A stretch of 6,800 bases of DNA, from NCBI GenBank assembly GCA_025351615.1, contig JANXVP010000143.1, forward strand, positions 1 to 6,800, given 5' to 3'. Each line of letters opens with the position of its first letter. The stretch's first letter is position 1. Origin of the DNA: Ramlibacter sp. GTDB taxonomy: Bacteria; Pseudomonadota; Gammaproteobacteria; Burkholderiales; Burkholderiaceae_C. Positions 1 through 4,966 of the stretch are shown here, piece by piece. The position numbers and the translations under genes are program-made. Under the pieces are notes generated by a model. The model had not been told where the DNA came from, ran no database searches, and saw only the letters and a list, made by a program, of their open reading frames with translations.

Positions 1-905
1 GCTTTCACCGGCGAGAGTCCCTGCCCTGCGTCGAACACATCTCGCGGATGACCGATCACGCGCCCTTGCGCGCAGCGCGTGGCGCGCATGACCCGCACGC
101 CATTCGCCTGCGCTTCTTGCAGCGCAGCCTCCAGGGCGTGATGGATCGTGCCGTTGCCGGTGCCTGCCACCACCAATCCGCGAACCCCATGCGCGACAAG
201 TGACTGGACCAGGCGGCCGCTGCTGCCCGCATGGCTCGTGACGATTTCGACCTGCGGCCAGGCAGCGCCGCTCGCCAGCCACGCCATCGCGGCATGGGGC
301 GCACCGTCCCGCGCCGCGGGCCAGTCGCGCAGCAGCCGAAGCCCGCCCTGTTCGACGTAGCCGATCGGACCCGCGTCGCCCGAGCCGAAAGCGTCGAGCC
401 GGTAGGTGTGCTGCTTGCGAACGTCGACCGCTCCATGAATGACGCCGGCGCAGACCGCAACCACGCCACTCGCGCCCGGCCAAGCGGCGACTGCGACGGC
501 ATCCACGATGTTCTGCGGGCCATCGGGACTGAGGGCGGTTGCGGGCCGCATTGCACAGGTCAGCACCACCGGTTTCAAAGGCGCCAGCAGCGCCTGCAGC
601 AGGTACGCGGTCTCTTCCAGCGTGTCGGTGCCGTGGGTGACAACCACACCGCCGACGTCGTCCTGCGCCAGCCACCACGCGCAACGTTGCGCGAGCTGTG
701 CCCAGACCGAGTCGTCCATGTCCTTGCTATCGATCTGGGCCACCTGCTCGCTGACCAGCGCCCGGTTCTTCAGGGGCCCAATGGCGCCCAGCAACTCGAC
801 GATTCCGCGTTGCGCCGCGGCATACCCGATGTTGTCGTGCGCCGCGGCAGACGTCCCTGCAAGCGTTCCGCCGGTGCCCAGCACCACGATTTTTGCCTGG
901 CTCAC
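1..905 (-). CDS. L-asparaginase, cytoplasmic type (3' end cut by window edge)
   Basis: Hydrolyses L-asparagine to aspartate and ammonia. The reading frame is open from 905 to the window edge, giving 301 visible residues; about 20-30 C-terminal residues are missing by comparison with the family. The Thr-type active site is complete: GTGGTLAG with nucleophile Thr14, Tyr28 in NIGY, Ser60 in DSKDM, Thr93-Asp94 in THGTDTLEETA, the AMRPAT..SPDGPQN segment (about 118-132) and Lys164 in DVRK. These match Thr12, Tyr25, Ser58, Thr89-Asp90 and Lys162 of E. coli AnsB. There is no signal peptide: the GTG start at 905 leads straight into the first beta strand (SQAKIVVLGTGGT), so the enzyme should be cytoplasmic. 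A TTG at 911 in the same frame is an alternative start; neither has a convincing Shine-Dalgarno. It is divergent from lexA across 76 bp that include LexA-type operators. Family assignment is secure; substrate preference (Asn versus Gln) is not visible. Confidence 0.93.
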   Translation of the reverse strand, partial: MSQAKIVVLGTGGTLAGTSAAAHDNIGYAAAQRGIVELLGAIGPLKNRALVSEQVAQIDSKDMDDSVWAQLAQRCAWWLAQDDVGGVVVTHGTDTLEETAYLLQALLAPLKPVVLTCAMRPATALSPDGPQNIVDAVAVAAWPGASGVVAVCAGVIHGAVDVRKQHTYRLDAFGSGDAGPIGYVEQGGLRLLRDWPAARDGAPHAAMAWLASGAAWPQVEIVTSHAGSSGRLVQSLVAHGVRGLVVAGTGNGTIHHALEAALQEAQANGVRVMRATRCAQGRVIGHPRDVFDAGQGLSPVK

Positions 906-933
906 TTGCAAACTTTCAAAAACTGGTTAAAAA
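906..933 (+). promoter_or_regulatory. Candidate sigma-70 promoter for lexA
   Basis: TTGCAA (906-911, 4/6 to TTGACA), a 16-bp spacer and TAAAAA (928-933, 4/6 to TATAAT) lie upstream of lexA. Transcription would start near 940, so the first LexA-type operator overlaps the -10 and the second sits at the start site. That is the expected arrangement for a LexA-repressed promoter. The hexamers are weak and other choices, such as TACACT at 934-939 as -10, are possible. The local AT-richness (about 911-955) stands out in this GC-rich window. Confidence 0.35.
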
Positions 934-938
934 TACAC
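923..938. promoter_or_regulatory. LexA operator, near match (upstream box)
   Basis: CTGGTTAAAAATACAC is CTG-N10-CAC, one base off the CTG-N10-CAG core used by LexA in beta- and gammaproteobacteria. It shares CTGGTT and the same orientation with the exact box 18 bp downstream, and has the AT-rich centre typical of SOS boxes. Tandem boxes before lexA are known in E. coli. Probably the weaker site of a pair. Confidence 0.65.
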
Positions 939-940
939 TA

Positions 941-956
941 CTGGTTATCCAAACAG
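941..956. promoter_or_regulatory. LexA operator (SOS box), exact core
   Basis: CTGGTTATCCAAACAG fits CTG-N10-CAG exactly. It lies 26 bp before the lexA ATG, between lexA and the divergent asparaginase gene. The DNA-contacting residues in the neighbouring LexA (Asn44, Ala45, Glu47, Glu48) match those of E. coli LexA (Asn41, Ala42, Glu44, Glu45), so the protein should read this type of site. Likely the main autoregulatory operator. Confidence 0.85.
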
Positions 957-981
957 TGACCATCCACCAGGAGCCGCCACC

Positions 982-1656
982 ATGATCGAGACGCCCAAGC
1001 TCACCGCCCGCCAGCAGCAGATTCTGGACCTGATCCAGAGCGCCATTGCACGCACAGGCGCGCCGCCCACCCGCGCCGAGATCGCGTCCGAGCTCGGCTT
1101 CAAGTCCGCCAACGCGGCCGAGGAGCACCTGCAGGCGCTGGCCCGCAAGGGCGTGATCGAACTGGTCAGCGGCACGTCGCGCGGCATCCGCCTGAACAGC
1201 GAAACGCTGCGCTCCATCCATGAATCCAGAAACAAGCAGTTCTCCCTGCCCCTGCAGGGCCTGGCGCAGCTGGCGCTGCCCCTGATCGGACGCGTCGCTG
1301 CGGGCTCGCCGATCCTGGCGCAGGAGCATGTCGACCAGACCTACTACGTCGAGAACAGCCTGTTCCAGCGCCGCCCCGATTACCTGCTCAAGGTGCGAGG
1401 CATGTCGATGCGGGACGCCGGCATCATGGACGGCGACCTGCTGGCCGTGCAGGCCACCAAGGAAGCCAAGAACGGGCAGATCATCGTTGCGCGCCTGGGC
1501 GACGATGTCACGGTGAAGCGCTTCCGCCGCAACAAGCACCTGATCGAGCTGCATGCCGAAAACCCGGACTACCAGACCATCATCGTCGAGCCCGGCGAGC
1601 CGTTCGAAATCGAAGGTCTCGCGGTCGGCCTGATCCGCAACACAATGCTGATGTAG
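982..1656 (+). CDS. lexA: LexA, SOS response transcriptional repressor
   Basis: Cytoplasmic dimeric repressor of DNA-damage genes, inactivated by RecA-stimulated self-cleavage. The 224-residue protein has an N-terminal winged helix-turn-helix (about 1-72; [13 protein letters not shown], then recognition helix [12 protein letters not shown] at 42-53), a linker (about 73-95) and a C-terminal S24 peptidase-like domain. The scissile bond is Ala107-Gly108 in GRVAAGSP. The catalytic dyad is Ser142 in [10 protein letters not shown] and Lys179 in DVTVKRF. All key residues are present, so it should be cleavable. It is some 20 residues longer than E. coli LexA, mainly in the linker, as is usual for Burkholderiales. 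The start at 982 is supported by AGGAG at 969-973, 8 bp upstream. Two tandem LexA-type operators in front indicate autoregulation. The next gene, 118 bp downstream on the same strand, may be co-transcribed. Confidence 0.98.
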   Translation: MIETPKLTARQQQILDLIQSAIARTGAPPTRAEIASELGFKSANAAEEHLQALARKGVIELVSGTSRGIRLNSETLRSIHESRNKQFSLPLQGLAQLALPLIGRVAAGSPILAQEHVDQTYYVENSLFQRRPDYLLKVRGMSMRDAGIMDGDLLAVQATKEAKNGQIIVARLGDDVTVKRFRRNKHLIELHAENPDYQTIIVEPGEPFEIEGLAVGLIRNTMLM

Positions 1657-1671
1657 CAGACCCCGTTTTCG

Positions 1672-1728
1672 GGCCGCTGCAGGTGGCGGGCGTATGGCGC
1701 AACCGCTGCCATCACCCTGCAGCCGGCC
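1672..1728 (+). repeat. Long bulged inverted repeat between lexA and the small gene
   Basis: The left arm 1672-1685 (GGCCGCTGCAGGTG) pairs with 1713-1728 (CACCCTGCAGCCGGCC), giving about 14 base pairs with two single-base bulges. Inside the loop, ATGGC (1694-1698) pairs with GCCAT (1708-1712), so the RNA can fold as a two-tier hairpin. It is followed only by CTTT and not a run of T, so it is a poor intrinsic terminator. It could act as an attenuator, an RNA-stabilising 3' element for lexA, or a partial terminator that lowers expression of the next gene. A small hairpin CCCG-TTTT-CGGG (1662-1673) just before it would compete for the first bases. Confidence 0.5.
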
Positions 1729-1744
1729 TTTCAGCGCAATCCTG

Positions 1745-1766
1745 CCTGTGTCCAGTCATTCACAGG
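1745..1766 (+). promoter_or_regulatory. Hairpin covering the ribosome binding site of the small gene
   Basis: CCTGTG (1745-1750) and CACAGG (1761-1766) form a perfect 6-bp inverted repeat with a 10-base loop. The right arm contains AGG, the first three bases of the Shine-Dalgarno AGGAG (1764-1768) of the gene starting at 1775. In RNA it could mask the ribosome binding site. The outer bases resemble an SOS box, but the spacing (CTGT-N12-ACAG) is four bases too long for LexA. A protein-binding palindrome or chance are alternatives. Confidence 0.4.
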
Positions 1767-1774
1767 AGCATCCA

Positions 1775-2113
1775 ATGGGAATCACATTCTTGACGGTCGG
1801 CGGGCTGTTGGCGCCGTTCCAGCAATTCATCAGCTGGCTGGGAGCAGTCCCGTCGGGCAGACAGGCCTCATGCCGCGTCGCCAGGCTTGCGCACCCGACC
1901 CAGGCGAATCGCGTCAACAGCCGCGCCCATCTCTCCTGGCCGTCCACAGCGCGCGCAAGCGCCCCGCCCACCTGCCGCCCACTGCGGGTCTTGCGCGTGG
2001 TGGATTCATGCCACACGCCGGCCAGCGCCGGTCGCATGGTGATTTCTGGCCGCATGGCCGACGTCTGCGCCGAACTCGAGCGGCTGGCCGCGCTGGAGGC
2101 GAACCCGGGCTAG
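1775..2113 (+). CDS. Small hypothetical protein downstream of lexA
   Basis: A 112-residue protein that I cannot assign to a named family. The start at 1775 is chosen over an in-frame ATG at 1694 because AGGAG at 1764-1768 lies 6 bp upstream, while 1694 has no ribosome binding site and sits inside the long inverted repeat. Residues 1-24 (FLTVGGLLAPFQQFISWLG) form a hydrophobic or amphipathic stretch that could lie on or in the membrane. The middle (25-70) is basic and rich in Ser, Ala and Pro. The tail (71-107) contains LRVLRVVD, then AGRMVISGRMADVCAELERL, which looks like a short beta segment followed by an amphipathic helix. From memory, similar tails occur in small uncharacterised proteins of Oxalobacteraceae; this needs a search. 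Its position behind lexA invites comparison with lexA-sulA operons elsewhere, but I see no SulA motif. GC-rich third positions support real coding. Its stop overlaps that of the convergent DUF1993 gene. Confidence 0.75.
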   Translation: MGITFLTVGGLLAPFQQFISWLGAVPSGRQASCRVARLAHPTQANRVNSRAHLSWPSTARASAPPTCRPLRVLRVVDSCHTPASAGRMVISGRMADVCAELERLAALEANPG

Positions 2114-2625
2114 GTCCGCCCACCCATCAGGTACTCGCCCTTGCCCAGTTCCACCCCGTTGTGCCGCAGGATGGCGTACGCGGTGGTGACATGGAAGAAC
2201 AGGTTGGGCAAGGCCCAGTTCAGCAGGTACGCCTCGCCTTTCATGGTGCGTGTGGTTTCGCGACCGACCGGGAAGGTGATGTCCTTGTCTTCGCAGCCGT
2301 CGATCTTGGCCCGGGGCACGCTGTCGAGGTAGTCGATCGTCTTGCGAATGCGCTCTTTCAATTCGGCGAAAGAGGTTTCGGTGTCCTCGAATTTTGGCGC
2401 TTCCACGCCCGACAGCCGGGCCAGGCCGTTCTTGGTCGCATCGCATGCAATCTGAACCTGCTTCCTGAACGGCAGCATATCGGGCGCGAGCCGGTAATCG
2501 GTCAGCACCAGCGGGTCGAATTTTTTGGCTTCGGCGTGCGCCTGCGCCTTGTCCAGGAAGTGGCTCAGGTTGCCCAGCATGTTCTTGAAAACCGGCACGC
2601 TGGCTGAATACATCGAAATCGTCAT
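2110..2625 (-). CDS. DUF1993 family protein
   Basis: A 171-residue, mostly helical, soluble protein without signal peptide or membrane segment. It resembles the DUF1993 family, which I recall as related to the DinB/YfiT-like four-helix bundle group of putative metal-dependent enzymes; the biochemical function is unknown. Visible family features are MTISMYSASVPVFKNMLGNL at the start, LAPDMLPFRKQVQIACD (46-62), a central LDSVPRAKIDG loop and the C-terminal NLFFHVTTAYAILRHNGVEL helix (141-160). His22, His145 and His155 are candidate metal or active-site residues. The start at 2625 is fixed by AGGAG 5 bp upstream (CTCCT at 2631-2635 on the plus strand); an in-frame ATG at 2721 would overlap the divergent gene and has no family support. 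A weak -10 (TAGCAT on the minus strand, 2658-2663) lies upstream. The gene is convergent with the small gene and divergent from the dehydrogenase. Confidence 0.9.
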   Translation of the reverse strand: MTISMYSASVPVFKNMLGNLSHFLDKAQAHAEAKKFDPLVLTDYRLAPDMLPFRKQVQIACDATKNGLARLSGVEAPKFEDTETSFAELKERIRKTIDYLDSVPRAKIDGCEDKDITFPVGRETTRTMKGEAYLLNWALPNLFFHVTTAYAILRHNGVELGKGEYLMGGRT

Positions 2626-2719
2626 TGCGTCTCCTGGGATGGCGGGATGAAGACTGCATGCTAGCGGCTTCTGCCCGCGCGCACTTTTTGCGACGCTGCG
2701 CTCAGGGCACAATTGGCGC
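2626..2719. promoter_or_regulatory. Divergent promoter region (DUF1993 / dehydrogenase)
   Basis: This 94-bp gap separates two divergent starts and must hold both promoters. Rightward, CACAAT (2708-2713, 4/6 to TATAAT) lies 6 bp before the dehydrogenase ATG, which would put the transcript start at or next to the A of the start codon. A matching -35 is poor (TTTTTG at 2685-2690 with a 17-bp spacer, or TTGCGA at 2688-2693 with 14). Leftward, TAGCAT (2663-2658) is a possible -10 with no clear -35. No obvious operator palindrome is seen apart from GCATGC and GCTAGC overlapping at 2656-2665. Confidence 0.35.
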
Positions 2720-3727
2720 ATGAACGTTGTGATTCTCGACGACTACCAGGACGCGGTTCGCAAGCTGCAGTGCGCATCCAAGCTGGAGTCGTACCCTGCC
2801 AAGGTCTATACCAACACCGTCAAGGGCATCGGCCAGCTGTCGGTGCGGCTGCGCGATGCCGAAATCATCGTGCTGATCCGCGAGCGCACCCACATCACCC
2901 GCCAGCTGGTCGAAAAGCTGCCCCGCCTGAAGCTGATCGCGCAGACCGGCCGGGTCGGCAGCCACGTCGACCTGGAAGCATGCTCCGAGCGCGGCATCGC
3001 AGTCGCTGAAGGCGTCGGCTCGCCGGTGGCGCCGGCCGAATTGACCTGGGCGCTGATCATGGCGGCAATGCGGCGCCTGCCCCAGTACATTTCCACGCTC
3101 AAGCACGGCGGCTGGCAACAGTCGGGAATGAAGTCGGCGTCGATGCCGGTCAACTTCGGTCTTGGCATGGTGCTCAAGGGCAAGACGCTGGGCATCTGGG
3201 GCTACGGCAAGATCGGCCAGCTGGTGGCCGGCTACGGCAGGGCGTTCGGCATGAAGGTGCTGGTGTGGGGCCGGCAGTCCGCACGGGAGCAGGCGGCAGC
3301 CGACGGCCACCAGGCGGCGACCAGCTGCGAGGAGCTGTTTGCCCAGAGCGACGTCCTCAGCCTGCACCTGCGGCTGAACGAGGAGACGACCGGCATCGTG
3401 ACGCTGGAGGACCTGGGCCGCATGAAACCGACCGCGCTGCTGGTCAACACATCCCGCGCTGAATTGGTCGCGCCCGAGGCCTTGATCGCGGCGCTCAACC
3501 GCGGCCGGCCGGGCATGGCGGCCATCGACGTCTTCGAGAGCGAACCGATCCTGCAGGGCCACGCGCTGCTGCGCCTGGAAAACTGCATCTGCACGCCGCA
3601 TATCGGCTACGTCGAGCTGGACAGCTACGAGCTCTATTTCGGGGCGGCCTTCGACAACGTGGTCAATTTCATTCGCGGCACGCCGACCAACATCGTCAAC
3701 CCTGGCGCGCTCCAGGTCCGGCGCTGA
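2720..3727 (+). CDS. D-2-hydroxyacid dehydrogenase family protein
   Basis: A cytoplasmic NAD(P)-dependent oxidoreductase that should interconvert a 2-keto acid and its D-2-hydroxy acid; the physiological substrate cannot be read from sequence. The 335-residue length is normal. A split substrate-binding domain (about 1-105 and 300-335) surrounds the Rossmann domain. The nucleotide motif is GYGKIG (161-166, within TLGIWGYGKIGQLVAGYG). The catalytic triad is Arg246 in LVNTSRAELV, Glu275 in DVFESEP and His294 in CTPHIGYVE. The family phosphoglycerate-dehydrogenase-like segments GRVGSHVDLEAC and AELTWALI are present. At the end of the second Rossmann strand (KVLVWGRQS, 179-187) the usual acidic residue for NAD is absent and an Arg follows, which hints at NADP use. 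The start at 2720 matches the family N-terminus; no good Shine-Dalgarno is visible (AGGG at 2704-2707 is 12 bp away), so the message may be leaderless. The MFS gene follows after 21 bp, probably in one operon. Confidence 0.93.
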   Translation: MNVVILDDYQDAVRKLQCASKLESYPAKVYTNTVKGIGQLSVRLRDAEIIVLIRERTHITRQLVEKLPRLKLIAQTGRVGSHVDLEACSERGIAVAEGVGSPVAPAELTWALIMAAMRRLPQYISTLKHGGWQQSGMKSASMPVNFGLGMVLKGKTLGIWGYGKIGQLVAGYGRAFGMKVLVWGRQSAREQAAADGHQAATSCEELFAQSDVLSLHLRLNEETTGIVTLEDLGRMKPTALLVNTSRAELVAPEALIAALNRGRPGMAAIDVFESEPILQGHALLRLENCICTPHIGYVELDSYELYFGAAFDNVVNFIRGTPTNIVNPGALQVRR

Positions 3728-3748
3728 ACGAGCGTCGGGGGCCGCTCC

Positions 3749-4954
3749 ATGCGCGTCACTGGCGGCCAGGTCGAGCGGACCTCGCGTCCATCGATGCCGG
3801 GCGTGCTGTGGGCGCTGCTGTTCGGCAATTTCGTCATCGGCACGGGCGTGATGCTGGTCCCGGCGACGCTCAACGAATTGAGCAGCTCGCTGCAAGTGTC
3901 CGTTGCCACCGCCGGTCAGCTGATCTCCGCCTCGGCCGTGGTGATGTGCATCGGGGCGCCCCTGTTTGCCGCCGTCGTGGCGGGGTGGGACCGCCGACGG
4001 CTGCTGGCTGTGTCCCTGCTGTGGTTTGGCGCACTGCACCTGTTGTGCACGCTCGTGGCGACCTTCGAGGCGCTGCTGCCGCTGCGGATGCTGGCTGTGA
4101 TCGCGCCCGCGATCTTCACTCCACAGGCCGCTTCGTGCGTCGGACTGCTGGTGCCGGCAGCGCTGCGCGGCCGGGCCATTACCTTCGTGTTTCTCGGCTG
4201 GTCCCTGGCGTCCGTCGTCGGGATGCCGCTGGGCGCTTTCGTGGGCGGCATGCTGGGCTGGCGCAGCGCCTTCGCGGCGCTGGGCCTGCTCAGCCTGGCC
4301 AGCGCCTGCTGGATCTGGCGCGCCATGCCGGACGGCATCCGGCCTGCGCCGCTGACGCTGGCGGACTGGCGCGAGACGCTGCGCTCCCGGGCGCTGATGC
4401 TGTGCATCGCCGTCACGGTGCTGTCATCCGCCGGCCAGTTCGTGCTGTTCTCCTACTTCGCGCCCTACTACAGGCAATCGATCGCCGTCACCGCGCTGCA
4501 ACTGAGCCTGCTGTTCGTCTGGTTCGGCGCCTCCGGTTTTGTCGGCAACATGTTGATGTCGCGCCATATCGAGCGCATCGGCGCGCATCGCGCAGTGATG
4601 ATCGCCATCGGCTGCATGGCGCTCAGCCTGCTGGTCTGGCCGCTGGGGACCAACATCTTCCTGGCCGCACTGGTGGCTGTTCCGTGGGCGCTGGGTTGTT
4701 TTTCGTCGAACTCGGCGCAGCAAGCCCGGCTGGTCGGAATCGCGCCAGCGCTCGCGTCCGGCTCCATCGCCCTGAATTCATCTGCCATGTACGCCGGGCA
4801 GGCGCTCGGTGCAGCCAGCGGCGGCGCGCTGATCGCACGCAGCCAGATGAACTCGCTGCACTGGGCCGGCTTTGCCCTGCTGCTGCTGGCGATGGCGGTC
4901 AGCGCCTGGGCCGCGAGCTATCGCACCAGCCACCGCGCGGCAACCATGCAATAG
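3749..4954 (+). CDS. MFS transporter (12 TM, DHA1-like)
   Basis: An inner-membrane secondary transporter of the major facilitator superfamily, probably a proton-coupled exporter of the AraJ/drug-antiporter type; the substrate is unknown. The 401 residues are of normal length. About twelve hydrophobic segments are visible, for example 18-38, 53-78, 85-104, 109-134, 143-167, 172-190, 215-237, 249-269, 282-299, 302-320, 340-362 and 370-390. The loop 2-3 motif is reduced to GWDRRRL (79-85). TM5 carries the antiporter-like motif C in GMPLGAFVGGMLGWRSAF (158-175). A cytoplasmic loop of about 25 residues (191-214) splits the two halves. The start at 3749 follows a G-rich stretch (GGGGG at 3737-3741); Met16 at 3794 is an alternative with no better ribosome site. 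It lies 21 bp after the dehydrogenase and probably moves that enzyme's substrate or product, or a related toxic acid (inference). Confidence 0.92.
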   Translation: MRVTGGQVERTSRPSMPGVLWALLFGNFVIGTGVMLVPATLNELSSSLQVSVATAGQLISASAVVMCIGAPLFAAVVAGWDRRRLLAVSLLWFGALHLLCTLVATFEALLPLRMLAVIAPAIFTPQAASCVGLLVPAALRGRAITFVFLGWSLASVVGMPLGAFVGGMLGWRSAFAALGLLSLASACWIWRAMPDGIRPAPLTLADWRETLRSRALMLCIAVTVLSSAGQFVLFSYFAPYYRQSIAVTALQLSLLFVWFGASGFVGNMLMSRHIERIGAHRAVMIAIGCMALSLLVWPLGTNIFLAALVAVPWALGCFSSNSAQQARLVGIAPALASGSIALNSSAMYAGQALGAASGGALIARSQMNSLHWAGFALLLLAMAVSAWAASYRTSHRAATMQ

Positions 4955-4966
4955 CGGCAGGACCGG

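Noticed and set aside
231..959. 242-codon plus-strand open frame opposite the asparaginase
   Set aside because: The minus frame carries every asparaginase active-site motif; this one is composition-driven and would run over the LexA operators.
1662..1673. CCCG-TTTT-CGGG as an intrinsic terminator after lexA
   Set aside because: Only a 4-bp stem with no following T-run, and it shares bases with the larger inverted repeat.
1746..1765. CTGT...ACAG resembling a third SOS box before the small gene
   Set aside because: The spacing is N12 and LexA needs CTGT-N8-ACAG (CTG-N10-CAG); treated as an RNA hairpin or other palindrome instead.
1694..1774. Upstream in-frame ATG extending the small gene by 27 residues
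   Set aside because: No ribosome binding site, the extension is low-complexity Pro/Ser, and it runs through the long inverted repeat; 1775 has AGGAG at the right spacing.
2702..4039. 445-codon open frame on the minus strand opposite the dehydrogenase and MFS genes
   Set aside because: It lies antisense to two well-supported families, its product is rich in Arg/His/Gln/Asp as expected for a GC-rich shadow frame, and it has no recognisable domain.
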